From positions 62,001 to 126,000 of the forward strand of contig JAHBWZ010000003.1 of NCBI GenBank assembly GCA_019636755.1: a stretch of 64,000 nt of DNA. Direction: 5' to 3'. Below are positions 1 to 9,048 of the stretch, one piece after another. The stretch is from Phycisphaeraceae bacterium (GTDB lineage Bacteria > Planctomycetota > Phycisphaerae > Phycisphaerales > SM1A02). The notes below the pieces were generated by a model, which was given only the letters and a program-made list of their open reading frames with translations, was not told the origin of the DNA and searched no databases. A program made the position numbers and the translations under genes. How positions within the stretch are numbered: the first letter of the stretch is position 1; each line of letters starts with the position of its first letter.

Positions 1-1374
1 GCGATCTTCGGGCTCGGGGTGGGCATGGTCACGGTGTCCCTCGCCTCCACGGCGGCCGCGGGCGTCTCGTTCCTGATCGCGCGCTACGTGGCGCGCGAAC
101 GGGTGGCGCGCATCGCGCAGACCCATCGGACCTTCGGGGCCATCGACCGGGCCATCGGTGAGGGGGGGTGGCGCATCATCGCGCTGCTGCGCCTCTCGCC
201 GGCGGTTCCCTTCTCGATCGGCAACTACCTCTATGGTCTGACGCCGGTCCGTTTCTGGCCCTATCTCATCGCGTCATGGATCGCGATGCTGCCCGGTACC
301 CTGCTCTATGTGTACCTCGGCGTGGCGGGTCGAGCCGCCGTCGGGAGCGGGGGCGGTCCCGCGGCGGGAGATCCGTGGCAGACCGTCCTGCTCGTCGCGG
401 GCCTGGCCGCGACGGTCGTCGTCACCGTGTACATCACCCGGCTCGCCCGTCGGGCGCTGAAGGAGTCCGCCTTGAACACGATCGTTGCCGACGCGCCGGC
501 ACCCGGTTCGACCGGTTCGCATCGCGCCGTGACCGCGCGCCTGCTCGTCATCGCCGTGGCCGTGGCCGTTCTGGCCGCCTGCGCGCATGTGAACCGGGCG
601 CGGCTCGGAAATCTCTTCGGCCCGCCCCGGGTGGTGATGCAGGAGGCGCATGCGGATGCGGGCGGGACGGCCGCCTTCGATCACAGTGCCCTGGATGCGC
701 TGCTGCGCGCCCGCGTGGATCCGGAGGGCTTCGTCGACTACGACGGCCTGCGCTCTGACACGATGGCACTGGACGCCTACATCGAGTCGCTTGCGAAGGC
801 CGAGCCGGAGTCACTGGGGCGCGACGAGCGGCTGGCGCTGCTGATCAACGCGTACAACGCGTTCACGCTCCGGCTGATCCTGGATCACATGCCTGTCGAT
901 TCCATCCGGGACATTCCCGGCGGCCAGCGCTGGGACGCGCGCCGCTGGCGACTTTCCGGTGCGACGGTCAGTCTGAACGAGATCGAACATGAACTGATCC
1001 GGCCGCGCTTCGCCGAGCCCAGGATCCACTTCGCGCTGGTCTGCGCGGCCGTCGGCTGTCCGCCCCTGCGGCGGGAGGCGTACACCGGGGCGCGCCTGGA
1101 GGCGCAGCTTGCCGACCAGACGCGCATCGTCCATACGAGTCCGCGGTGGTTCACACTGGACGCGGCGCGCGGCGAGGTGGGACTGACGGCGCTGTATGAC
1201 TGGTACAGGGGGGATTTCGAGCAGCAGGGCGCGCCGGTCCTGGCGTACGTCGCCCGGCATGTGCCGGACCTGGCGGCACTGATCGCCGAGGATCGCGCGC
1301 CGCGCGTCCGGTTCCTTGACTATGACTGGCGGCTCAACAGCACCGCCAACCGTGCGACTGCTGCCGGGCCGTGA
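1..1374 (+). CDS. VTT-domain (TVP38/TMEM64) membrane protein fused to DUF547, 5'-partial
   Basis: The reading frame is open from base 1, so the true start lies before the window. The first ~110 residues match the C-terminal part of a VTT/SNARE-associated (TVP38/TMEM64) membrane domain, with LLRLSPAVPFSIGNYLYGLT followed by a hydrophobic helix. Another helix follows near residues 125-140 and one near 180. From about residue 225 a DUF547 domain begins, with VDYDGLR, LLINAYNAFTLRLI and FALVCAAVGCPPLRREAY. The VTT part suggests inner-membrane lipid or ion handling; DUF547 has no established function. The MerA-like flavoprotein downstream begins 71 nt later on the same strand, and VTT, DUF547 and such flavoproteins are often neighbours in other genomes. 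The fusion is seen directly; a joint role is inferred. Confidence 0.8.
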   Translation, partial: AIFGLGVGMVTVSLASTAAAGVSFLIARYVARERVARIAQTHRTFGAIDRAIGEGGWRIIALLRLSPAVPFSIGNYLYGLTPVRFWPYLIASWIAMLPGTLLYVYLGVAGRAAVGSGGGPAAGDPWQTVLLVAGLAATVVVTVYITRLARRALKESALNTIVADAPAPGSTGSHRAVTARLLVIAVAVAVLAACAHVNRARLGNLFGPPRVVMQEAHADAGGTAAFDHSALDALLRARVDPEGFVDYDGLRSDTMALDAYIESLAKAEPESLGRDERLALLINAYNAFTLRLILDHMPVDSIRDIPGGQRWDARRWRLSGATVSLNEIEHELIRPRFAEPRIHFALVCAAVGCPPLRREAYTGARLEAQLADQTRIVHTSPRWFTLDAARGEVGLTALYDWYRGDFEQQGAPVLAYVARHVPDLAALIAEDRAPRVRFLDYDWRLNSTANRATAAGP

Positions 1375-1445
1375 ACGCGATGACGGCGCGGTGCGCGTGA
1401 TGCCCGGGCCTGACCCGGTTGCGCCTGCCCCCGAATGGAGACATC

Positions 1446-2981
1446 ATGTCACGCGAGGACGACCCCGGGATTCTGCGCGATCTGCAGCCGTTCGACGAGC
1501 ACAACCGGCGGCTGCTCGACGCCGTGCATCCGTCGTCGTGGACGAACCCGGCGCCGGACGGGCGCTACAACATGGTCGTCGTCGGCGCGGGGACGGCCGG
1601 CCTGGTCACGGCCGCCGGCGCGGCCGGGCTTGGCGCGAAGGTCGCGCTCATCGAGCGCAGGCTCATGGGCGGCGACTGCCTCAACTTCGGATGCGTGCCC
1701 AGCAAGGCGCTGATCCGCGCCGCGCGGGCCGCGGCGGAGGTGCGCGATGCAGGGCGCCTGGGCGTCGTCGGTACCGGCGACGCCGCCACGGACTTCCCCG
1801 CGGTGATGGAGCGCATGCGGGCGATCCGGGCCCGCATCGCGCCGCACGACTCCGCGGCGCGGTTCCGCTCGCTCGGGATCGACGTCTACATCGGGGAGGC
1901 GGCGTTCACCGGGCCGGACACCGTGCAGGTGGGAGGCCGCACGCTGCGCTTCGCGCGGGCGTGCATCGCCACCGGCGGCCGGCCGGTCGTTCCGCCGGTG
2001 CCGGGGCTGCACGAAGCGCCGGTCTTCACGAATGAGCGCATCTTCACGCTGACGGCACTCCCGCGCCGGCTCGCCGTGCTGGGCGCCGGTCCCATCGGGT
2101 GTGAGATGGCCCAGTGCTTCGCGCGCTTCGGCGCGGCGGTCACGGTGATCGAGATGACGCCGCAGGTGCTGCCGCGGGAGAACCCGCAGGCGGCGGCGTT
2201 CGTGGTCAGCGCCATGGAACGCGACGGCGTGCGGTTCATGGTCGGGGCGACGGTGGCGGAGGTGACGCGTCGAGGCGAGGCCGCGGAGCTTCTCGTCCGG
2301 TCGGATGCGGGCGACGCGCGGCTCGAGGTGGACGCGATCCTGGTCGCGGCCGGTCGCGTGCCGAACGTGGAAGGGCTGGGGCTCGAGACCGCGGGCGTTC
2401 GATCCGACGCGCGCACGGGCGTCCACGTGGACGATCGACTCCGCACGGGCAATCCGCGGATCTACGCCGCCGGGGATGTGTGCAGTGCATACAGGTTCAC
2501 GCATGCCGCCGACGCGATGGCGCGGATCGTGATCCGCAATGCCCTCTTCTTCGGCCGGGCGCGGGTGAGCCGGCTGGTCATGCCGTGGTGCACCTGCACG
2601 GATCCGGAGATCGCGACGGTCGGGCTGTCGGACCAGGACGCGCTGGCCGCGGGCATCCGGACGGAGACGATCACCATCCCGCTCGACACGGTGGATCGCG
2701 CCATCCTGGATGGCGACTCCGGGATGCTCCGGATCGTGCTGCGCAGGGGCACGGACCGGATCCTCGGTGCCACGCTGGTCTCCCGGCACGCCGGCGAGAC
2801 GATCTCTCAACTCACCACCGCGATCACGAACGGCATCGGCCTTCGGAAGCTGTCGGATGTCATCCACCCGTATCCGACGCAGGCGGAGTGCATCAGGCGC
2901 GCGGCCGATGCATACAACCGGACGCGGCTGACGCCGCGCGTGCAGGCGATGTTCCGGCGCCTGCTGGCATGGAGACGGTGA
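1446..2981 (+). CDS. FAD-dependent pyridine nucleotide-disulfide oxidoreductase (mercuric-reductase-like)
   Basis: Class I flavoprotein disulfide reductase of 511 residues. An N-terminal FAD Rossmann motif (VVVGAGTAGLVTAAGAA) is followed by the redox-active pair GGDCLNFGCVPSK, a second dinucleotide fold (LAVLGAGPIGCEMAQ), the FAD motif IYAAGDVC and a C-terminal HPYPTQAE, which corresponds to the His-Glu relay of dihydrolipoamide dehydrogenases. It has neither an N-terminal heavy-metal-associated domain nor the C-terminal vicinal Cys pair of true MerA, so Hg(II) reduction is unlikely and the substrate is unknown. ATG 1446 is preferred because GGAG lies at 1437-1440 with 5 nt spacing; an in-frame TTG at 1419 has no such support. 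It follows the VTT-DUF547 gene on the same strand. Confidence 0.85.
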   Translation: MSREDDPGILRDLQPFDEHNRRLLDAVHPSSWTNPAPDGRYNMVVVGAGTAGLVTAAGAAGLGAKVALIERRLMGGDCLNFGCVPSKALIRAARAAAEVRDAGRLGVVGTGDAATDFPAVMERMRAIRARIAPHDSAARFRSLGIDVYIGEAAFTGPDTVQVGGRTLRFARACIATGGRPVVPPVPGLHEAPVFTNERIFTLTALPRRLAVLGAGPIGCEMAQCFARFGAAVTVIEMTPQVLPRENPQAAAFVVSAMERDGVRFMVGATVAEVTRRGEAAELLVRSDAGDARLEVDAILVAAGRVPNVEGLGLETAGVRSDARTGVHVDDRLRTGNPRIYAAGDVCSAYRFTHAADAMARIVIRNALFFGRARVSRLVMPWCTCTDPEIATVGLSDQDALAAGIRTETITIPLDTVDRAILDGDSGMLRIVLRRGTDRILGATLVSRHAGETISQLTTAITNGIGLRKLSDVIHPYPTQAECIRRAADAYNRTRLTPRVQAMFRRLLAWRR

Positions 2982-3164
2982 ATCCGCCGCGGGGACTCGC
3001 GCCGCGCACACAGGCCTGAGGGCCGGCCGGCGCGGCGGGGGACGTCCGGGCACGGCGCCCATCGGTCCGTGTCCACCGTGCGCGGCCGTCGCGATCCGCG
3101 CTCGAACCGCCGGTGCCGCCCTCGCAACCCGCTCCGGACGTCTCGCCCGGCTGCGCATGGGGGG

Positions 3165-3170
3165 TATGAT
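3165..3170 (+). promoter_or_regulatory. -10 box of a probable leaderless promoter (HD hydrolase gene)
   Basis: TATGAT lies 8 nt before ATG 3179 and no Shine-Dalgarno is present. A start site about 7 nt after the box would fall at or next to the ATG. No good -35 is visible. One of eight similar sites in the window. Confidence 0.5.
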
Positions 3171-3178
3171 CCCGCCGC

Positions 3179-3715
3179 ATGACGACCTCGGCACTCTGGC
3201 AGCGCGCCGCGTGCTTCGCCGCGCGAGCCCATCAGAATCACTTCCGAAAGGACGGCGAGACACCGTACTTCGCGCACCCCGCCAGCGTGGCGATGACGGT
3301 CGCGGTGGTGTTCGGCGTGGATGACGAGGAGATCCTCGCCGCCGCCATGCTGCACGACACGATCGAGGACTGCACGGTGGACTTCGACGAGATCGCGCAG
3401 GTCTTCAACGAACGCGTCGCGTCGTTCGTCGCGACGATGTCCAAGGACATGCGCCTGCCGGACGCGGTCCGCGAGGCGGCGTACGACCGCCAGCTTGCGG
3501 AGGGCCCATGGCAGGCCCGTCTCATCAAGCTGGCGGACGTGTATGACAACTTCCTCAGCGCCCATGACGAGCGGGCCCGGATGAAGCACCGGTCGAAGAT
3601 CGATCGCGCCCTCGCGATCGCCGGGGACGAACCGCGCCTGGCGCGGGCGGCCGCGATCGTCCGCGGACTGATCGAGCCGGCGATCGCGGCGGACGCCGCC
3701 GGAAGGAGGGCGTGA
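3179..3715 (+). CDS. HD-domain (p)ppGpp hydrolase-like protein (MESH1 / small alarmone hydrolase type)
   Basis: A 178-residue single-domain HD phosphohydrolase. The motifs are those of the hydrolase half of RelA/SpoT proteins: an early H in AARAHQNHFRKDGETPYFAHP, then the HD pair in AAMLHDTIEDC (His59-Asp60) and a downstream IKLADVYDN that supplies the last metal ligand. Members remove the 3'-pyrophosphate of (p)ppGpp or act on related nucleotides; a synthetase domain is absent. The length fits stand-alone MESH1-like enzymes. Its stop is followed immediately by the ATG of the next gene (TGA then ATG at 3716), so the two are probably cotranscribed. The substrate is inferred from family only. 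Confidence 0.82.
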   Translation: MTTSALWQRAACFAARAHQNHFRKDGETPYFAHPASVAMTVAVVFGVDDEEILAAAMLHDTIEDCTVDFDEIAQVFNERVASFVATMSKDMRLPDAVREAAYDRQLAEGPWQARLIKLADVYDNFLSAHDERARMKHRSKIDRALAIAGDEPRLARAAAIVRGLIEPAIAADAAGRRA

Positions 3716-5050
3716 ATGCAGATCCGCCGGACCCCGCCCGGCGCGCCGGCATGCCGCGCACCGGGCTCGACGGTGCGCGTGGCGGCATGGTTGTGGCTGG
3801 TCGTGCTTCCGCTGGCCGGGTGCGATGGCCGCGCCGAGCCCCCGGCGCGCGAACCCCGGAACGCGCTGACCAGGCCGGCGCCGTCCGCGTCCGCGGCGCC
3901 CGAGGCCGCGCTGACTCCACCGGCGCCGGAGCCAGCGCCATCACCGCGCATTCGCGAGGGTGAGGGCACCACCGCCATGCCCGAGGACCCGCTGCACGCG
4001 GCGCCGCCTGGACTCGCCGCAGGTCCCGTGCCGACAGACCCGGCCGACGCGGTCGCGCGGAGCGGTGGCCGGGATGCGACGGACGAGCGTGATCCCGGCA
4101 GCGGCGCGCCGCAGCACCATGATCCGGATGATCCGGATGATCAGAGTGATCCGGGTGATCCGAAGGATCCGGGCGCAACCGTTGTGCCGGCATCGCCTCC
4201 GCGCCCGCCGGTGGACGTGGTGTCCACCGAGGCTCCGATCGATGAACCGCCCGCGCCAGCCGATGAGCGAGCGGCCGACGCGGACACATCCCGCGCGCCC
4301 TCCACGCTCCCCGGGTCGGCGGCCGCGGCCGTGGATCCATGGGTCCACGCCGCGCTGGGTCGCATCGAACGGGCGGCCGACGGGATCCAGGCCCTGGTGG
4401 CGCGGCTCCGGCTGCGGGAGATCAATGACTTCACGGGACAGACGACACTGCGCCTCGGCCGGCTGATCTACCGGCTGGGTGCCGAGGGCGAGCCGCGCTC
4501 GCTCTCAGTGGTGTTCGATCAGCGCATCGAAGGCAGCCGGATGCGCCCGCAGGCGACGCGGTACACGTTCAGCGGCCGCTGGTTCGTCGAGATCGACGGC
4601 GAGCAGCGCCTGTTCTCCCGCGCGGAGATCGTCGCGGCGGGAGAGACGTTCGATCCGCTGGCCATCGGGCGCGGACCGGTGCCCATCCCGGTCGGACAGC
4701 CGCGATCGGAGGTCCTTCGTCGCTTCACCGTGACGCGCGCGGAGGCACCGGATGATCCGCTGCTTCAGCAGTTCCGCGGTCGGGACGATGCCTATGTCCT
4801 GGACCTCCGCCCGAGGCCCGGTGCGGCCGAGGCGCGCGACGTGCAGTCCCTGATCCTGGTCTATGACGCGGCGACGGACCTGCCGCTCGGCGTGCACCTG
4901 ACAACGCCGTCGGGCGATGTGCGCACCGCGCTGCTGGAGGACCTGGAGCAGCGCGTGGCGCTCACCGCGGAGGAACTCGCGATGCTCTCCGTGGAGCCAC
5001 CCACCGAGCCCGGCTGGATCGTGACCGATCGACCCTTCGGGGACCAGTGA
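3716..5050 (+). CDS. Lipoprotein with acidic/proline-rich linker and LolA-like C-terminal domain
   Basis: A 444-residue predicted lipoprotein. A signal sequence (VAAWLWLVVLPLAGC) ends in the lipobox LAGC at about residue 37. Residues ~40-205 are low-complexity, rich in Pro, Ala and Asp, and include the DPD/DPG repeat encoded at 4121-4174. From about residue 215 a globular region begins (RIERAADGIQALVARLRLRE, then VVFDQRIEGSRMRP) that resembles the LolA/outer-membrane-lipoprotein-sorting fold: short strands and a final phrase about fitted or reported values (LILVYDAATDLPLGVHL). The function is unknown and the LolA resemblance is tentative. GGAAGGAGG lies 6 nt before the ATG. The gene abuts the HD hydrolase gene and precedes a secreted metalloprotease on the same strand. 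Confidence 0.72.
   Translation: MQIRRTPPGAPACRAPGSTVRVAAWLWLVVLPLAGCDGRAEPPAREPRNALTRPAPSASAAPEAALTPPAPEPAPSPRIREGEGTTAMPEDPLHAAPPGLAAGPVPTDPADAVARSGGRDATDERDPGSGAPQHHDPDDPDDQSDPGDPKDPGATVVPASPPRPPVDVVSTEAPIDEPPAPADERAADADTSRAPSTLPGSAAAAVDPWVHAALGRIERAADGIQALVARLRLREINDFTGQTTLRLGRLIYRLGAEGEPRSLSVVFDQRIEGSRMRPQATRYTFSGRWFVEIDGEQRLFSRAEIVAAGETFDPLAIGRGPVPIPVGQPRSEVLRRFTVTRAEAPDDPLLQQFRGRDDAYVLDLRPRPGAAEARDVQSLILVYDAATDLPLGVHLTTPSGDVRTALLEDLEQRVALTAEELAMLSVEPPTEPGWIVTDRPFGDQ
4121..4174 (+). repeat. Six 9-bp tandem units inside the lipoprotein linker
   Basis: Six consecutive 9-bp units with consensus gatccggat encode DPD/DPG/DPK tripeptides. The repeat keeps the frame, so copy-number change would only lengthen or shorten the linker. 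Confidence 0.8.
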
Positions 5051-5081
5051 CGGCGGACGGAGTCCGGGCGAGGAGTTTCGA

Positions 5082-7823
5082 ATGCGTCGAAGCGCACACC
5101 TGATCGGATGGCTTCCGTTCCTCGCGGTCGTCGTCGCCCTGCTGCACACGGCGGACCGGGCGGCGGCGCAGTCGGGCGCGCTGGTGCCGGAGCGGTTCCA
5201 GCCGGCCGAGCCGGTGCGCGACCTTCTCTCCGCGCCGTGGCTCACCGATGAGGAGCGGCGCCGGCTGCGCGTCTTCCACGGACTCTGGAGCGCGGATGAC
5301 CTGACGGACCCGGTGCTGTACGCGCAGGCGATGATCGAGGTCGGCCGGTGGGACGACCCCGTCTTCGGCGACGACCGCATCCCGGCGCTGCTGCGCGCCG
5401 AGGCATTCCGGCAGCGCGGCGAACCGGAGCACGCGCTCGGACTTGCCGGAAGCGCCGCGACGCCGACGGCGGCGCGCATCCGTGTCGAGGCGCTGATCGA
5501 CCTGGGCCGTCGCGACGACGCGCTGGCCGAGGTGCGGCGGTCGCTGGCGCAGGTCCGCACGGGCCGCCGTCCCGCGGCCGGTCGCGATGAGCCGGACCCG
5601 GAAGAGACCGTGGAGGCGGTCCGCCTGCTCGCCATCGGGGCGCGGCTCGGACCGCAGGGTCCGGAGGAGTACCGGCGCATGATGGAACTCCTGGCGATGG
5701 TGCACCAGGAGATCGATCGGCTGCACTGGCCGGCGCTGCTGACCGAGGGCCTCATCCTGGCGGAGAAGCACAACCGGGTCCTCGCCGCGCAGGCGCTGCA
5801 CCAGGCGATGGCCCTGCATCCGCGCTGCAGTGCCGGCTGGCGGGCGCTCGGACGACTGGCGATCGAGTCGTTCGACTTCGACGGGGCGCAGCGCGCCATC
5901 GCTGCCCTGCGACGACTGGACCCGGATCATCCGTATGCGCTGCTCCTGCAGGCGGAGCAGCGCCTCGTGCAGGGCGATCCGGACGAAGCGGCCGAGGCCG
6001 TCCGGGATCTCCTTGGGCGGTACCCGGGCCATCGTGAAGCGCTCGCCTTCGCCGCGGCCGCGCGGGCGGTGGCCTTCGACGAGCCGGGCACCCTCCAGGC
6101 GCTGGCGCGGGCGGACGGCGTCCAGCCGGGCGCGCCGGACGCATGGCTCCTCGCCGGGCGGATGCTCTCGCTGTTCCGGCAGTACGACTGGGCCTCCGAT
6201 CTGCTGCGCGAGGCGATCCGGCGCGCGCCGACCTGGTCTGCGCCGCGCATCGAACTGGGGCTCCTCGGCATGCAGGCGGCTCGGGACGATGAAGCACTCG
6301 CGCAGCTTCGCATCGCGATCGAGTCGGATCCGTTCAACAAGCGCGCGGCGAACAGCCTGGCGCTGCTGGAGGAGATCGCCGCCTGGGAGGAGCGGCGGAC
6401 GGATCACTTCATCATCCGCTACCGCCCGGGCGTCGATCGCGTGCTCGTCGATCTCATGGAGGAACCGCTGGAGGAGATCCACCGCATCGTCGGCGGGCGC
6501 TTCCGCATCACGCCGGAGCGGCGGACGATCATCGAGGTGATGCCGGACCATGAACGGTTCTCGGTCCGGATCGCCGGCATGCCGGATATCCACACCATCG
6601 CGGCGTGCACCGGGCCGATCATCGCGATGGAGGTTCCGCGCGAGGGTCGTCCCGCGATGCACCGCGGGGTCTTCGACTGGGAGCGTGTCCTTCGCCACGA
6701 GTACACACACACGATCACGCTGGAGGCGACGCTCAACCGGATTCCGCACTGGCTGACCGAGGCGGCGGCGGTGGCGATGGAGCTGGCACCACGGACGATG
6801 CAGACCTGCCTCATGCTGGCGGGCGCGCTGGAGGAGGGCTCGCTCTTCACGCTGGAGAACATCAAGTGGGGGTTCGTGCGGCCGCGGCGGCCGGGTGACC
6901 GGTCGAAGGCCTACGCGCAGTCACACTGGATGTTCGAGTTCATGGAGGAGCGGTTCGGCCCCGATGCGATCATCGACCTGCTGACCGAGTACGCGCACGG
7001 GCGACGGGACGTGGAGGCGTTCGGCAGCGCGCTCGGCATCGCACCGGATGCGTTCTACCGGGAGTTCATCGCCTGGGCGGGCGAGCAGGTCATGGCATGG
7101 GGCCTGGCGCCGGAGCCGTCGTTCACGGCCCTGACCGACGAGGTGCGCATCGCCGATCCGGACCTCCACACGGCGCTGGTGGCGTCGCGCCAGGCGCGGC
7201 TCGATGCGATCGCGGAGGCGATCGTGCGATCGATCGGACGGCCGCTGAATCCCGGCGAACGACCGCTGGAGGCAATCGACTGGCCGGACCTGGTGCGACC
7301 GCCTGTCGACATCACGCCCGCGCTCATCGCATCCTGGCGGGCGCGGTTCCCCGATCACCCGGAGATCCTGCTGCTCGATGTGCGGCGCCGCCTGGACTCC
7401 GGTGAGCGCGGCGATGACGTCCTGGAGGACCTGCGCCGCCTGACCACGCTCCGCCCCGTGGACGACTGGCCGCACCGGCGACTCGCCGAGATCCTGCTTG
7501 CCGGCAATGACCCGTCAGCAGCGATCCCGCACCTGGAGGCGCTGGACGTCCGCGAAGAGCGATCGGCGATCTTCGCGCGGGAACTGTCACGCCTGTATCG
7601 GCGCCAGGGTGACCTGGATCGAGCGTATGTGAAGGCGCTGCGGGCGGTGTTCATCGATCCGTACCGCGCCGAGTTCCGCGAGACCGCGGCCGCGATCGCG
7701 GTGCAGGCGCGGCGATGGTCCGAGGCGCGGCGCCACCTGGAGGCGCTCATCCTCCTGGAGCCCGGTCGGGAGCAGCATCGGCTCCGCCTGGAGCGCGTCA
7801 ATGAGCTTTCCGCGGCCCCGTGA
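5082..7823 (+). CDS. Secreted TPR protein with gluzincin (peptidase MA-like) metalloprotease domain
   Basis: A 913-residue protein with an N-terminal signal peptide (hydrophobic WLPFLAVVVALLHTADRAAAQ). Residues ~90-450 form tetratricopeptide-type helical repeats. A zinc metallopeptidase domain follows, with HEYTH at residues 539-543 and a second-helix Glu in HWLTEAAAVAMEL, the usual arrangement of the peptidase MA/gluzincin family. More TPR-like helices fill residues ~745-913. It probably acts outside the cytoplasm on protein substrates; the target is unknown. An SD-like GGAG precedes the ATG (gaggagtttcga). Its 3' end overlaps the convergent SDR gene by 26 bp. It follows the lipoprotein gene after 31 nt and may share its transcript. 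Confidence 0.82.
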   Translation: MRRSAHLIGWLPFLAVVVALLHTADRAAAQSGALVPERFQPAEPVRDLLSAPWLTDEERRRLRVFHGLWSADDLTDPVLYAQAMIEVGRWDDPVFGDDRIPALLRAEAFRQRGEPEHALGLAGSAATPTAARIRVEALIDLGRRDDALAEVRRSLAQVRTGRRPAAGRDEPDPEETVEAVRLLAIGARLGPQGPEEYRRMMELLAMVHQEIDRLHWPALLTEGLILAEKHNRVLAAQALHQAMALHPRCSAGWRALGRLAIESFDFDGAQRAIAALRRLDPDHPYALLLQAEQRLVQGDPDEAAEAVRDLLGRYPGHREALAFAAAARAVAFDEPGTLQALARADGVQPGAPDAWLLAGRMLSLFRQYDWASDLLREAIRRAPTWSAPRIELGLLGMQAARDDEALAQLRIAIESDPFNKRAANSLALLEEIAAWEERRTDHFIIRYRPGVDRVLVDLMEEPLEEIHRIVGGRFRITPERRTIIEVMPDHERFSVRIAGMPDIHTIAACTGPIIAMEVPREGRPAMHRGVFDWERVLRHEYTHTITLEATLNRIPHWLTEAAAVAMELAPRTMQTCLMLAGALEEGSLFTLENIKWGFVRPRRPGDRSKAYAQSHWMFEFMEERFGPDAIIDLLTEYAHGRRDVEAFGSALGIAPDAFYREFIAWAGEQVMAWGLAPEPSFTALTDEVRIADPDLHTALVASRQARLDAIAEAIVRSIGRPLNPGERPLEAIDWPDLVRPPVDITPALIASWRARFPDHPEILLLDVRRRLDSGERGDDVLEDLRRLTTLRPVDDWPHRRLAEILLAGNDPSAAIPHLEALDVREERSAIFARELSRLYRRQGDLDRAYVKALRAVFIDPYRAEFRETAAAIAVQARRWSEARRHLEALILLEPGREQHRLRLERVNELSAAP

Positions 7824-8649
7824 CGGCGCCGGCGCGGCGCGCGAACATGGCGATCGCACGATCGCCGAGTCCCGGGGCGATGGTCATGCCGGCAGCGGCC
7901 GCCCGCGCGACCACGCTGGTCCAGACTTCGGGTCGGGGTCGGCGCAGGCAGCGGACGACCGCGCGGGCGACGCGATCAGACGACTGCACGAACGGGCGCG
8001 GGACACGGTCCGAGAGCGACGGTGCCCCGGCGCCGCCGGACTGCCGATCCACCACGTCGCCGAACTCGGTCACCGTGGTGATCGGGTGGACGCTGGCGAC
8101 CTCGATGCCGGTGCCGAGCAGTTCGAGCCGCATCGCCCCGCACCACGCATCCTGCGCTGCCTTCGTCGCGGCATACGCGCCGTAGCAGGGGAGGGAGAAC
8201 TTGGAGAGGCACGAGGAGCACATGAGCAGGTGGCCGGCGTCTCCTCGCTCCAGCAGACGCCGGCCCGCTTCGCGGAGCAGCGACGCCGCGGCAAAGAAGT
8301 TGACGTCGAAGATGCGACGGATGTCCGCGTCCGTCTCGTCGACGGCGCGCCGCGCGTAGCCGTAGCCTGCGTTCGCGAACACCGCGTCCAGCCTGCCGTC
8401 ATGCGCCCGCTCCGCGGCATCCAGGATCGCGGTCGATGCCTCCGGTGCCGCGACGTCGATGACCAGCACGTCCGCGCGCCCGCGCGATGTCCGGTTGATC
8501 CCGTCCGCAAGCGCCTGCAGCCGGTCCAGCCGCCGCGCCACGAGAAGCACGGACATGCCCGTGCCGGCGCACGCCCGCGCCGTCGCGGCGCCGATCCCGC
8601 TGCTGGCGCCGGTCACGATGATGGTCCGGCCGTCGAGCGGGCGTGCCAT
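7798..8649 (-). CDS. Short-chain dehydrogenase/reductase (SDR)
   Basis: A 283-residue classical SDR. The NAD(P)-binding motif TGASSGIG is at residues 13-20, NAG is in FANAGYGYA, the catalytic Ser is in LMCSSCLSKF and the YxxxK pair is in YAATKAA. The family oxidises or reduces alcohol/carbonyl substrates; the sequence does not show which. The start chosen is ATG 8649, which lies 6 nt downstream of a TACATT box and has no Shine-Dalgarno, a pattern repeated elsewhere in the window. The C-terminal codons overlap the end of the convergent TPR protease gene. The gene stands alone on its strand, with about 400 bp between it and the pil operon. Confidence 0.88.
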   Translation of the reverse strand: MARPLDGRTIIVTGASSGIGAATARACAGTGMSVLLVARRLDRLQALADGINRTSRGRADVLVIDVAAPEASTAILDAAERAHDGRLDAVFANAGYGYARRAVDETDADIRRIFDVNFFAAASLLREAGRRLLERGDAGHLLMCSSCLSKFSLPCYGAYAATKAAQDAWCGAMRLELLGTGIEVASVHPITTVTEFGDVVDRQSGGAGAPSLSDRVPRPFVQSSDRVARAVVRCLRRPRPEVWTSVVARAAAAGMTIAPGLGDRAIAMFARRAGAVTGPRKAH

Positions 8650-9048
8650 GGGGTGAATGTACCGCGGGGGGTCGCCGCCGGGCGCCGCGTACGCGGCACC
8701 GTCGGAGACGTCTGCCTCGGGCGGACCGGCGGGCGTCCCCGTCGCAGCAGCGGGCGGGCGACAGGAGCCTCGACCGGGTATCGCCGGGGACCAGCGTGTG
8801 CGCGCGCGGGTGCCGTCCGGACCGCGGTGATCGCGGGTGCGGCCGCGCGACCCGGCGACCCGGGCGATGACGGGGGCCCCGCCGCGATGCCGTCGCACCG
8901 TACCGGTCCGGGCTCGAGCACGCTGAAGGTGTCCGGTCCGCACGGGACCGGATCACGCAGGGTGGGCATGCGCGGCGGCCGTGGGCGCCGCTCGACATCC
9001 GCACGTGCCGCGGCATCCGGTCGGTCGACGATCGCCGCCCCGCCCCCG
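8650..9048. other. Gene-free stretch between SDR and pilB
   Basis: About 400 bp that separates two left-reading genes. Apart from the SDR -10 box I see no conserved frame, hairpin with a T-run or repeat. Confidence 0.5.
8656..8661 (-). promoter_or_regulatory. -10 box of a probable leaderless promoter (SDR gene)
   Basis: On the minus strand TACATT stands 6 nt before ATG 8649, with no Shine-Dalgarno between. No convincing -35 was found. Confidence 0.45.

Noticed and set aside
1446-2981. True mercuric reductase
   Set aside because: No heavy-metal-associated domain and no C-terminal Cys pair; no other mer gene adjacent.
1449-3263. A 604-codon minus-strand open frame over the MerA-like gene
   Set aside because: Low-complexity Arg/Ala/Pro product, antisense to a flavoprotein with all its motifs.
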